A program made the translations under genes and the position numbers. From NCBI GenBank assembly GCA_900708905.1, contig CAADRB010000013.1, forward strand, positions 619,576-683,575: a stretch of 64,000 nt of DNA. The letters are read 5' to 3'. The notes below the pieces were generated by a model, which did not search any database, had not been told where the DNA came from, and was given only the letters and a program-made list of their open reading frames with translations. The DNA comes from Hymenolepis diminuta. Its lineage: Eukaryota; Platyhelminthes; Cestoda; Cyclophyllidea; Hymenolepididae. This document shows positions 23,601 through 34,703 of the stretch, in pieces; position 1 is the stretch's first letter, and every line of letters begins with the position of its first letter.

Positions 23601-26600
23601 AGCGTTTACCGAGTATTGAGGTGCATATCGTTTCAGGTTAATTTATTTAATGTCATATTTAGCGAAATAGTTATGTTGTTTGGTAGCTAAAGAAAGATTA
23701 ACTGATGGCACGTATGCCATCTTGCTAAGGGTCTTAATTTTAAAATAGCAGTTACTTTTCTTTTTTTTTCGATTCCGATCGAGGTGGTTTATGTTATAAC
23801 GTAACAAACTAGATGTCCCGGTAGTAATCTCGCAGAGTCAACAATCTAGAAAACTCGGTAATATAGTAACTTAACACGGAAGCCAATAACTCACGACAGA
23901 ACACAAGACAGGTTATAGTAAACACGCGTGTATTAACGAAACTCGATCTCAATCGGTATCGGCTTAAACAAACAGGCGTAATTACCAAGTGTCTCTTATC
24001 AGTGGGGAAATAAAGAAGGAAATCACATTTTTGTTTATAGAAGAAATATTGGGAATGAGGAAAATAATTATTTCCCCTAGCAGTTTATTCATAGAATAGC
24101 AAGATAAGTCGGATGTGAACGAGAAGAGAGACCATTGTAGATATCCAGGGCGATACACGCATCAATGCTGCATTGCGCCACAAGCCCACTCAGACCAAAG
24201 AGAACGTGCGTGCATAGCTAGGCGCGTACTGTCAGCTAGCTAGTGAACTAGCCAACCCTGCCTATTCTGCTATTGCTGTTGCTTGGCTACTACGTGGCCT
24301 GGCGATTCCTGCCTTGTTTTCCGTGCCTTGATCTCTAGGGTGTATATATTCAATTTCACTATATTGCAATGCGCAACATTTAAATCTGGACCACTGACCC
24401 ATTTTCATTCCATTGATGTTTTGTTTCAGATTTTTAAAGACCATAGGAGGCTTGTTATCATTCTCTCAGACTATTCTCTGCTAAACTGGTTTTGTACAAG
24501 TCTAGTGTATAGTCTTCAACTGAAAAGTATTAGCTCTCTAGTCTATTTAAATAAAGGTCGCACCTAAGACATGATTTCGACATATTTATACGCAGCTTTT
24601 ATTATAATATTGCAGGCAGATTAGAAGATTTCAGTCTTGAATTCAATATTATTTCAGTTGCCTCTTGGGCTCCTTTCGGCTTAAAAACTTCATTCATTGA
24701 AATTTTCAAGAGCTCTTTTTACAATTTCTTCATTTTGCATTTCATCCGCTTCGAATTTTGAGGAGAGAAGAAGGTGTACGCCCAAAGCGATCAATTTGAA
24801 AGAGACTGAGTGTTGATGCCACTCCAATCCTTAGAGACACACAATTGCAAATTAGTGTTAAAGCGTTGGTAAAAAATGAGTAATTTTTATCAGAGACATA
24901 AAGTAAACAATTTCACATGTTTCCATGCATGCTATTGTTAATTGCTTATATTACACATTTGTCAGATGGGATTAAGTTGTGTTTTCATGAGACTGGGCAG
25001 TATTTTGAATATTAATAATATTGTCCCGTTATTGAGTTCTTGGCTCTTGTGGGCTATTTTTGGAGGTAAATAAGGCTAAAACAATAATCTGGGAAGATAT
25101 TTTATTCTAAGATATCCCAGTGATGCCGGCTTGCATGAATTTTAACCACAAATACTTTAAGTATCTCTATCAACTTATCTACTGATCTTGTGTGTTGAAT
25201 ATTGATATTTGTTTCACCTAGGAACTAGGCCATTTTCATTGTTTGGAATGTTTTATTTCAAATAAAAAGCGGAGAGGCATACACTAGGTCTTATTATTTA
25301 CCTTTGTTTTAGACTGGCGTCTGTGGAGAGAGAGATAGAGAGAGAGAGAGGGTGTTATTTCATTCTAACATCTAGTTTTGAAATCGTCTAGTTTTAGTTC
25401 CTTTTGAGTTCAACCGCAAATTGTTTCCTTAAATGCCATCATTTTAACTTGTTCGCTCCTCTTTTACTTTTGTTAAAATGCTTTATTTTCCTTAGACTGC
25501 CTGAATTCTGATCGTTTTTTAGTCATTAGACATGATTTCCCCTTTCTACTAGCATTTTTATCAATTGATTGGGGAAATACCTTGAAGGAGAAGAGCTGCG
25601 ATCAGCATCGAATCATAAATATGCTCAAAGTTATTTGAATGTTGATCAAGTTAAAAAATTCTAGTTTGTTCGCAAATGTTTGATGTTTAACATCATTGCA
25701 ACATGATCTTTGTCCTTCTGAAACTCCCCCAGATTGTTTATCAGATTAAATACATTCGATAGTCTGTAATACGTCTGTTTTCGCACGGTCCGCAACGAAA
25801 GTGTTTGGAATAATTGAATTGAGAGGTCAGTTATGACATTTTCGGTATCCTTTGCGTTGATAAGCCTAATATTCGCTTTTTTTGTTCGAAAATCAGTAGT
25901 TTGTAGCGATGCATTTAATTTATCAACCAATTTACTCGCATTTTACCACTTTCGCATTACTTAAGTTTTGCCTTCGAGCATTTCCAGCTCTTTTTCCCTC
26001 ATTACTCAAAAGCTTATGATAAGCTAATAGAGAAGCTAAATTTTCTCTGTGCACGGCAAGTGTAAACTACTGAATATGCATTTTTCTGTCTCGCATCTCT
26101 TTTTATTTTAGTTGCGTACAGTTGTATTGATGGGATCTGAAAACTGAAAAACTGCAATTTATTTAACGATTTTGGTTCAGTGGGAAATAAAATTCATGTT
26201 TTGATGACAAAAATTCCCAACCCTTTTAAGGTGTTGCCGCAACAAAATGCAGGAGTTAACACACAGCAGTTCCTGGAGTAGAACGCCTAGAATTGTGTAC
26301 GCTAAAGTGCATTGAATAAACCGAGAGAGAATAAGAGTGCTGAGTACGAACTGATCAGTGACACGCATGTGCCCATGTTTATGTAATTGGAAGTACAAAG
26401 ATAGTTTGTGGGTTAATTGGGTAAGGACGCACGTGAGTGTAGGTGTGCTTCTAATGTAACTGGACAGTTAAATAANNNNNNNGGGGGGGGGAACGGATGA
26501 ACTAGTCTAGACATGACATAGAGGCGAAAAATCAACCTATTTTCATATACAGGGTGCGCGAGGCATCTGAGGCCACCTTACGCACTTGCAGAAAAAGAGA

Positions 26601-29600
26601 AAATAAAATTGTTAATGGTTGAAACTTTCAATTTATTTCCATAACAGGACAAATAAATATAATGTCAACCTAGTTTTTATTCTATATAACCTCGTTCGGC
26701 TTCTCTCACCATTTCAGTTTGATTCCGAAAGCGACTGCAGGCTTTGATCAGTTCCGGTGGTCTCTATTGATGCCCTCCATCGCTCCGGCTATTGCTACCA
26801 CCATAGGGGGATTTGGTGTTATTGGGATGCTTATTAACTCCATTTCCAACCGCACAAATAACGCATCTGCACTGTAAAGCCCTGTGGGAAAAAATTGGGG
26901 AGTCATGGTGTGCCCCTCCCTCACTGCTAACAACATCAAAAACCACTGTTGCTGCAAACTCCACAGTTGGAAATTCAATGGAGTCCACCCCACATAGCCA
27001 CGTACCATTTTTTCGATTGACTTTTTCATCGTGGTGGAAGTTGTTTTCGTCGCAGCAAAACCAAAGACACTCCCGTTCTTCTGGGTGCTTCAATTTGTTT
27101 AAGAGTCATTTTGCACACATTAAACCATTCTCTTGTGTTGTTTTTGTCGACATGAATTGACCCCGTCTAAGGACGTATGATTTGTATCCGAGGTCTTGAT
27201 AAACAACATTCCTTATTGTTCCTTCAAACACTTAAGGATCTTTGACAAGACATCGTGCCTTGACTTCTCAGGAGTTTCGTTGATCATGCCATGCATACTT
27301 CTGACAAACTCAGATGTTCTGAGTGGGGGAGTCAGCAGAGCGTTAACAATGCTCTTTTCTCTTCCTCGTGGCGGCCAATTCATCTGCGTTGACCGCCTTT
27401 CAGCTGCTCCTTTCTAATTTTACAAACAAAAATGTAAATCTTGCAATCTCTAAATTCCTGTATTTCGTCTATCTAGACACTATTACAGCGTATCCTTTTC
27501 ATTTCTTCAGTTATAGTGGTATCTAGAGCGAGGTCTTCTGGTATAAAATACATTAATTATTACTGTCGGGCTAGTTTAAATTACAAAAAGTATATGCGCC
27601 CTCAGATACCTTACGCATCCTGTAGAATGCCTAGAGAGTCATCTTTCTTGACTTGTGTAGTTGGGAAAGTATAACAGAGTTGCTCTTGTGAGAAACGGGT
27701 TTTTTTACCATCTCTCCAGTTAAGCATAATTACCCGGCGCGGTGGGTCATCCATATCACTACACGCCATTGAGCATTGATCACGTGATTCATTAAAACGC
27801 GATTTGGACATGAAGACAATATTACATTTGCCAGTGTAGGCAAAGTAAAATATTAAGGATTTATTCTTACAGTCGCTGGTTCTTTTCATTTTCAGGGTAC
27901 TTAGACACCTGTTGTTGTTTCAAGATGGCTGAGGGACGCTTGAATTAGTTTTCATGCTCTGTTGTTTGCAAATCACCTACAGTTTCACTGTCACATATTT
28001 CACAAATTAGATCTGTTTTGTCTGTTGTCTAAAGATTACTCAAGAGAGAACCCTCGGGTACGCCCGATACAGAACGTGTTTTTATTCTTCATCATAATGA
28101 AACTCTATGGTGATATAATCTGGCTCAGTGGTTTGAGGTAAATGATTTTTTTAAGTACGGTATTTATGGGAATGAAAGGGTGATGTCTAAAATTCTGACG
28201 TAGTTTGTTTTAGTATTTTGCTTGTAATTCTCCTAATCTGTCAAACTTTACTTGACCTCTTCCTCGTACCTTTCAAATTCCAGCGGAGTTTCCGTCATGG
28301 CTGCAATTGTTAACTTTCATTTTTTATAATTATGTCTATTTCCGATTAAGCTACTACCCTCTCCGCACGATGTACCGAAGATAATTTTAGTCTGTGCTAT
28401 TTATATCACTTCACTATTGACACAAACCGTAGTCTAACACATTACTTTTATTCTGTGTTGATTTAAAATAAAATATCATTGAAAGAATAACCTTTTTATA
28501 AATTCCGTTTTCCTGCATCATTACCACTTTCGTACAGCTTGAATGGATTCCCTTGAACAACTCCAGTAGCACTAATCTTTAATTTTGTTGATTTAAACAA
28601 TCAGTCAAGAAGAAAGACCTCTTCAATCAGAGTTATCATCTGGTACTTATCAGTCGATCAATTGAGATGCTTGAAGCTGGATTAAAGGAATATTTTTCCA
28701 AGTCCTCATTACCTCCGAATCGATACTCAACGTACTAAATGACCAACCTTACTGGTTAAAGGTGATCAAGAGAGAAGGGCAGGGAAATGCGAATCTCATT
28801 CAGGATACTGCTCCTCTGCTTTAAGGAGTGTTGAAAGTATCTCCCTAGAACAGACCTGGTGACTCATATTTTTAGTGGGAACCATATTATTATATCTACC
28901 CTACTTTCCTACCTCTACCTCAAATTTGAATTAATCGTCCCTCATATGTTAGTATTTAGGGTTAATAGAATCGTTGCCTCAAGTATTTGCAATAAAAGAT
29001 GTTTCAAGAAAGATTAATCTTTGAAGATTTCGGCTGTCTGTCCCCTTGAGTAATGAGAATTAATGGCATTTGAAAGCGAGGATGGGAGTTTGGCATATCC
29101 GAGAGGTCGTGTGTATTAAATAGGAAGTGATAAAATGGAAAATTTTCGGTAGGTTTAAATCCTCAATTTTCAGATCATGGTGCAGGAGATTTGGTTTCCT
29201 GATTAGAAATTCTCATGGCAAACGGTCGAGCCTTCGGTAAACTATATGATAAGAGAGAGTATCCAGAAGGTAACTTCTCCACCGCAAAAACATTGCCCTT
29301 CAACAGGTTTCGAAATTATTATAGTTCTCACAACACTCAGTTACATTCACCTCAAATCCGGTTGAGGTCAAATTACTCCTTTATTAAGCTAGGTAAACAA
29401 AAAAATAACTGATACTTAAACCGATATTATTTCAATAATGGGTCTTGATTAATATTGTGTTGTTACTTGAAATCGCTTTTCCTATTCATCAAATCGTTTT
29501 CTTTGCTACGGCTTGAAGTCTCCAAGAGCATTGGTATAGTTTCATATTATATTGAAATTATGCAATATTTCGTTTTCATAATTTATGCCTTCCTTTGGTA

Positions 29601-32600
29601 GTTTGCTTGTAGTCTGCACGCTTCGGTTTATCAAATGACGCTTGTATAAAGCCATTGGTTTCGATAAATGCAATATTGATGTCATAGAGAGAAGGTTGTG
29701 GACAATCCTCTCATACTGAAGCAATGATAGTAAATTTGTTTGATTTAGAGAATACTGTAGGTAACGTGGCCTGAATGGATCTTTACTGAGACATCACTAA
29801 GGTAAACTCAAATATGGAAGAGCGTAAAGGTGACTGTAAGATGTATGCAAGATGGAAATGAGGGTCTAGAAGGATAAAGATTATAAATGGCGAGAGCGGG
29901 GGACCGTTTTCCATGGTGTCCGCCCAGCCCCCACTACGAGTGATAGCAACAGTTGCCAATGGCTACAGTGAGCTTCCAGTTCGGCTTCGCTTTGGTCCAT
30001 TCTGCGCGCAGGCGTGTGCTTTAATTTGGTACAGTAAGGTTGGGAGGCTACTTCTGACACTTTATTTTTTACTGCTTGTGTGCATTTTAGCTAACGAAGT
30101 TTTCGCCAAGAATGTTTGACTTTTTCTCCTTACTTGGTGTTTAAAGTAGCCCATCCATGTCATTAATCTGCTCATTACAAATAATATGATTGTTAACAAT
30201 AGTTGATTTTGCTATTTCCTACGTCTAATCCAACGATTATCATCACCATTGTTAATGCTTTTCTCTGTGTTGCCTGGTTGTTAAGTGGCAGACTGATTAA
30301 AGAAACAGCCAGGCGTCAGTAGACAGCGAGAATGTATAAGCACGTGCTTATTGGTGCGCGTAGCAAAGTGTTGTATCATTCCTACACGAAGCGTTCCTCC
30401 TCCTGGAGAGTTTTCTATTTTTGTCCACACGCAATATGATCACTCTCATCTCCATTATCTCTCTCAATTTAAACGCTACTTAAATCTATTTAAGTAAATT
30501 GTATTGTTTGAATTTCAGAACTGTATAAAAGAAATTAATCGATGTCGAGATGAAAATAGTCCTCGTTTGGATTTGAACAATACCCAACTGCATGTCCTAC
30601 CTTCCAACATTCGAGATCTGGGCGTCCATCTCCGTGAACTCTCCCTCTATACCAATAAGCTCTCTAACCTTCCCAGTAAATCGCCCTTATTACTAAATCT
30701 CATTTCTTACCCTTCCACCTGCTTCTCTTTTTAATATTCCTGCTCTCTCTAGATGAAATTGGTGCCCTGACGCAGTTGAACATTCTGATGGTAGCAGAAA
30801 ACTCCCTGACATCACTACCCGATACCCTCTCTGAATGCAATCAACTCAGAATCCTTGATGTTCGACACAACAAACTCTGCGAAATACCACCAGTTATCTA
30901 CCGAATGCAGAGTCTTGTTCAAATTTACCTTAGTTTCAATCGTATTCGCGAGGTTGGAAAGGATATTGGACGTCTTACGGTAAGTTTCTGCCTTTGGTTA
31001 GTCTATTCAAAGATTGGTAAATAGCGAGTTGTTTCTATTATCTTTACAGAAGTTGCAAATGTTGAACCTACGAGCAAATAAAATTCGCAATCTGCCCTCA
31101 ATTCCCGGTGTCTGCGAGTTAAAACAACTAACCTCTCTTGATGTCGCCAAGAACCACTTGGAAAGCCTTCCTAAGGAGATTGGTCAGTGTGAGAACCTGA
31201 CGGAGATATTTGTGCAGACCAACGAGCTTTCTTCCCTCCCTGAATCAATTGGGGATTTGTCCCATCTCGAGCGTCTAGGCATTACGTAAGTTTCAAGTCT
31301 CCTAATTTCTGTCCTGCCATTCATTTTGATGCAAAACAATATGTTTGAGGCACGTTACGGGAGAAAGCGTGGTCTAAATAAAGGTGTACTATAGAGGATT
31401 TTATGGACAAGACAGGGTATATTGAAAGATTATAAGGGTCTGCACAAGTAAGAAATATTGCAGTATGCTCTAATACGCATAAAAGTATGCTGAAATGAGA
31501 GCAAGCCACCATCTTGCCACAATAGCTACTCCCGTCTCCGGTATCATAGCGTTGCGGTAGAGTGTTTTTGGAGTCCAACAGGTCCCATTACCTTTGTTTT
31601 GTTTCAAACCCGTTGAAAGTAAGTGCTTCCCAACTATCATATGGAGTATTCCATTGTCATTTTCTTGAACAGTATGGAACCACTGACTTCTGATGTTTCA
31701 CTTTGTCCGCTACGTCACTTGTTCACTTAACCATGCTCACTCAGGAGAGTGTTTTCCGGCTCTCATCTTGGGGAGAGTGACAATATCACAGAGTCTTCTT
31801 GGTGAGAACTTCGAATTCCTCAACCCTCTTTATTAGTCAGACGTAACCAGTATGGCCGATGGGCATCAAACCCGGGATTTCTAACTTCATGTTAAGTGTT
31901 GCTCTACCGCTGTACTAATCTCTTCTGCATACTCTTCTAGGGATTTCTCTCTATGCTCTTAGTTTATCCGGATGTATGGCTCATTTTATTCATTTTTTTG
32001 TAGGTATAATCGTTTAGAAGCTCTGCCCGCATCCCTTGCCCACTGTACTCGACTTACCGACCTGAGCATTGAAAATAACAAAATTTCTCAACTTCCCGTA
32101 AGTTCACTAATCTTCAAATTCTTACTCCACATCCAAATTCGGTGTCGGTTTATGTTGTCTTGCAAGAAAAAAGGTTTAGATTTGTTGCTAATATTTGATA
32201 GACATACGTTTTTGATAACTTATTATTTAATTGCCCACTTAAAAGAACAATTATACTTGTGTGGAGACGGCAAACGCTATTAGCATGAATAACTCTTTTA
32301 TGAAAGTAGGTAAAAGGATGATTACTCTAAGGTTGGTTATTAGCGTTCCAATAAAACAATCTTGCTAAACTTTCAGCTCCTAACATTGTTTTTTCCTACT
32401 TTCGGTGTTTAGCATATAATGCTCCTCCCCTATTGTAGTAATGTTTATTTTCTCGCTTCCATCACGACAGAAGGACCTTTTGGAGAATCTGACAAATCTC
32501 TCCAGCCTCTCGCTTTCCCGCAACTGCTTCACTGTATTTCCTCCTGGTAGACCGGTCCAGTTCACCACCGTCCAGGTTTGCACTTACTAATTTTTTACTA

Positions 32601-34703
32601 ATTACAGTGCTTTTAATAGATATCAGATATCGCCAGTTTGTTGTTAAATTATATCTTTGATTTAGTACATATTTTGCTTATAAGTAGTAGTAAGACTTAA
32701 GTCTGCTAGTTTGATGCTAAATACAGCGCACATCTTATCTGTCAAATTATGTGCTTGAACATAATCGGCTATTTTGCTCCTGAAAATAGGAGATTTCGAT
32801 GGATCACAATCAGATAACGAAAATTCCCTTTGGAATTTTCTCCGAGGCTACCCATCTCGCTAAGCTCAGCATGACGAACAACCAATTGGCTGCTATGCCG
32901 CCCGGTAAGTCGATATATTTAAATGACTTACTTTTGTTGACCATTACTTGTTCTCCATTGAATAAGATCATTGTGCCCTTTTATTAGAGGCTACTGTTTC
33001 AGGATAAGACCGGGGGGGGGGGTACGAGTTGTTACAGACTGAACACTAGGATGACTAAAAGAAAAGCTACAAACAGTGGGAATGCAAACAGGTTTAGTAA
33101 GAATTGGATTTTACCAATAACTAGTAGAGAGAGAGAGAAAAGGCTTTAAGGGCGGGATGTAAGAGGAGCTGGTTGAAGGACTTGGTTATAGGAGTTGGAG
33201 AGAGGAGAACCGATTAGATACGCAGTGGAAACCGGAACCTTGAAATTTGGTGAGGAATAAGAATACCGTTCGATATTTATGAGTATAAAGTTGACAAGGG
33301 CCGTTGGAATAGTTAAAAGGTACTGTGGGAATCCGGCTGAACTTATTTCGATTAAGAAGTTACAAAGGAGCAGTGTTGTGTCTGACGACCGCTTGACCCA
33401 CCCTAGGAGTTTGATAAGCATGGTGATGTATGAGTAGTGATAGAAGTTCCTGCAATCAGCAAGCTGTCTAAGCACAAAACTCCTAAGACGAATAATCACT
33501 CGCAAATCTTGAAAATTTATTTCAATTTTGATCCATAATCATAGCGTATCTGATGTATTGCTTCAGTGCATTTGATCGATTCAATGTAATAACGTGTTAT
33601 TATAGACTATCGTTTGTTCTGCGATAAAAAAATTAACCGTTCCCTGTCATACGTTCGGATTCTTGCACTTCAGTAGCGTAGTGGAATCGTGATCACCTGG
33701 CAATTTAGATGTTATGAATATCTATACCTTTTAATATACTAATCAAGTAACTTACGTGTTACTATTGTAGCAAAAAGCAAAATCTGATTCGCTAGTTTTG
33801 AATTTTTTACTAGCTTTATGAATGAACTTTTCTGCTTCTTGTTTTGCAGACATGAAAACCTGGACCAGTTTGGTGGAGCTTAATTTGGGTTCAAACCAAC
33901 TCACCAAGCTCCCCGATGATATTGACCACTTAATCAACTTGGAAGTGCTTATTCTCAGTAGTAACCAGCTTAAAGTGAGCTTCTTTAATCATGTGCCCAC
34001 TTATTACTGATTAAAGTAATATAAAATTCATATTTTTCAGCGAATTCCTCCTTCAATCCAGGAACTACGCAAACTGAGAGTTCTCGATTTGGAAGAGAAC
34101 AAGTTGGATTGTCTGCCTACTGAAATAGGTGAATAGTAATAACTCATTCATCAGATTAAGGATTGATTTAAACCGCCTTTATTAAACGCTTTTCGGCTTT
34201 AGGCAATTTACCCGAACTACAGCGTCTGATTGTGCAAACGAATAACCTTACTGTTCTTCCTGCTTCCATAGGGTATTCTTAACTTTGATTTAATTTCTCA
34301 ATTTATTAAGTGAGATTTCATTAATCTAACCTGCATAAATCTTTAACGTAGAAATCTCCACCATCTTACCTTCTTAAAAGTTGGAGAAAATGATTTGCAA
34401 AGCTTAACTGCTGCTATTGGTACGATTCTTATTTCTTTCTACTTATAAATGTTTAAGTAGACCACGACTAACAGTTTTATTTTTATTTACTTTGTAGGGA
34501 AATTGTCTAATTTGGAGACCCTGTTCCTGAATGACAATTACAATTTACACGACTTGCCATCAGAGTTGGCAATGTGTCGCAAATTGCAGATAATGTCTAT
34601 TGAAAACTGTCCTCTGTCGAAGATCCCGAATGAAGTTGTCTCACTTGGCCCCACTTTGGTCATGCAGTACCTTAGCTTACAGAACTCCTACGGCCAGGGT
34701 TAA
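17322..34703 (+). CDS. SHOC2: SHOC2 leucine-rich repeat scaffold (13 exons)
   Basis: SHOC2/SUR-8 joins GTP-bound MRAS/RAS and the phosphatase PP1C so that the inhibitory RAF serine is dephosphorylated and ERK signalling switches on. Exons: 17322-17441, 17515-17640, 30519-30675, 30753-30979, 31050-31285, 32004-32097, 32471-32575, 32790-32904, 33850-33974, 34041-34128, 34203-34272, 34352-34419, 34498-34703. All have GT-AG ends and compatible phases; the sum is 1737 nt, 578 aa plus stop (human 582). Residues 83-100 ([17 protein letters not shown]) match the human start of the repeat domain. About 20 LRRs of the LxxLxLxxNxLxxLP type follow, through ITKIPFGIF and [19 protein letters not shown] to the C-terminal [13 protein letters not shown]. 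An AATAAA lies at 35801; the true 3' UTR end is unknown. Confidence 0.92.
22314..22336 (+). repeat. G-rich tract, possible G-quadruplex
   Basis: G10-CA-G5-A-G4, read directly, in SHOC2 intron 2. It could form a quadruplex in the sense strand of the transcript. It lies immediately upstream of a tRNA-like SINE piece. Confidence 0.5.
22365..22440 (+). repeat. tRNA-derived SINE-like fragment
   Basis: The arrangement AGCATTGGTGGACGTGG ... GTCTGTCAAGGTCACGAGAT then CGATGC resembles the A-box and B-box halves of a tRNA, with an anticodon arm in between and a decayed T arm (GAGATCGATGC for GGTTCGANTCC). Unlike a real tRNA gene there is no closed acceptor stem. The family is unknown. Confidence 0.35.
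23792..24378 (-). mobile_element. Solo Gypsy LTR with TTTA target duplication
   Basis: A 587-base unit whose ends form the LTR pattern TGTT...AACA (plus-strand left end TGTTATAACG, right end GCGCAACA). It is flanked on both sides by TTTA (23788-23791 and 24379-24382), a 4-bp duplication typical of Gypsy integration. On the minus strand its 3' half aligns with the LTR next to the gag remnant at 1185-1473, which gives the family. An AATAAA on the minus strand near 24090 could be its polyadenylation signal. No internal sequence remains, so it is a solo LTR left by LTR-LTR recombination, antisense in SHOC2 intron 2. Confidence 0.7.
25327..25351. repeat. (GA)n microsatellite
   Basis: A GA dinucleotide run with one interruption, in SHOC2 intron 2. 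Confidence 0.8.
26476..26482. other. 7-base assembly gap before a G9 run
   Basis: Seven N followed directly by nine G. This is probably a homopolymer sequencing or assembly difficulty rather than a scaffold join. Confidence 0.85.
26550..27622 (-). mobile_element. maT/mariner-like transposon, internally deleted
   Basis: Ends match as inverted repeats over about 29 bp, starting CAGG(G/A)TGCG(C/T), and are flanked by TA on both sides (26548-26549 and 27623-27624), the Tc1/mariner target duplication. On the minus strand a transposase-like frame (27093-26764) reads [20 protein letters not shown], where CDE holds the first catalytic Asp, then [16 protein letters not shown] and, abruptly, NKHPNNTK. 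The block with the second and third acidic residues is therefore deleted relative to the copy at 57165-58324. The upstream helix-turn-helix part is present but frameshifted. It is about 1.07 kb, non-autonomous, and antisense to SHOC2 in intron 2. Confidence 0.8.
29895..30040. other. GC-richer patch near the end of SHOC2 intron 2
   Basis: This stretch, with CCGCCCAGCCCCCACTACGA and a GCGCGCAGGCGTG segment, contrasts sharply with the AT-rich intron. It is open in one forward frame (29913-30119), but that translation has no family resemblance. It could be an internal promoter, an alternative first exon or an old insertion; the sequence alone cannot decide. Confidence 0.25.
30336..30351. promoter_or_regulatory. 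16-bp perfect palindrome with E-box core
   Basis: ATAAGCACGTGCTTAT is a perfect palindrome centred on CACGTG, the binding core of many bHLH transcription factors (MYC/MAX, USF and others). It lies about 170 bp upstream of the first LRR exon of SHOC2 and close to the GC-rich patch. A regulatory role is inference only. Confidence 0.35.
31845..31925 (-). repeat. tRNA-derived SINE-like fragment in SHOC2 intron 5
   Basis: On the minus strand the order is an A-box-like GTACAGCGGTAGAGCA, an anticodon-arm-like ACTTAACATGAAGTT (loop containing CAT), and a B-box-like GGGTTTGATGCCC. No paired acceptor stem encloses it and it continues into unrelated sequence, as in a tRNA-derived SINE rather than a functional tRNA gene. 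A similar tail block, GGACAAAGTGAAAC, occurs here on the minus strand near 31705 and again near 38765. Confidence 0.45.
33010..33019. repeat. Poly-G run
   Basis: A G10 homopolymer in SHOC2 intron 8. It is similar in type to the G runs at 390, 22314 and 26483. Confidence 0.8.

Larger units (their letters stand above)
17641..30518 (+). other. 12.9-kb intron 2 of SHOC2
   Basis: A single large intron separating the disordered N-terminus from the LRR exons. It holds a solo Gypsy LTR (23792-24378), a maT-like transposon (26550-27622), a GA-rich microsatellite (about 25327-25351), a G-rich tract (22314-22336), a SINE-like piece (about 22365-22440) and a GC-richer patch at about 29895-30040. Short open frames inside it, for example at 20612-20845, have no family resemblance. 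A second promoter within the intron cannot be excluded. Confidence 0.6.

Noticed and set aside
23792..24082. Shorter solo LTR ending before GTTTA at 24083
   Set aside because: The chance GTTTA match is 5 bp, but similarity to the 1.2-kb LTR continues past it, and the 24378 boundary gives proper TGTT...AACA ends with TTTA duplication.
27196..27417. 73-codon plus-strand frame repeated at 57160-57435 on the minus strand
   Set aside because: It recurs only because both lie antisense to the same transposase region of the maT-like copies; the real frame is on the other strand.
31845..31925. Functional tRNA gene with CAU anticodon
   Set aside because: No 7-bp acceptor stem closes the arms, and the T arm is diverged; better explained as a SINE head.
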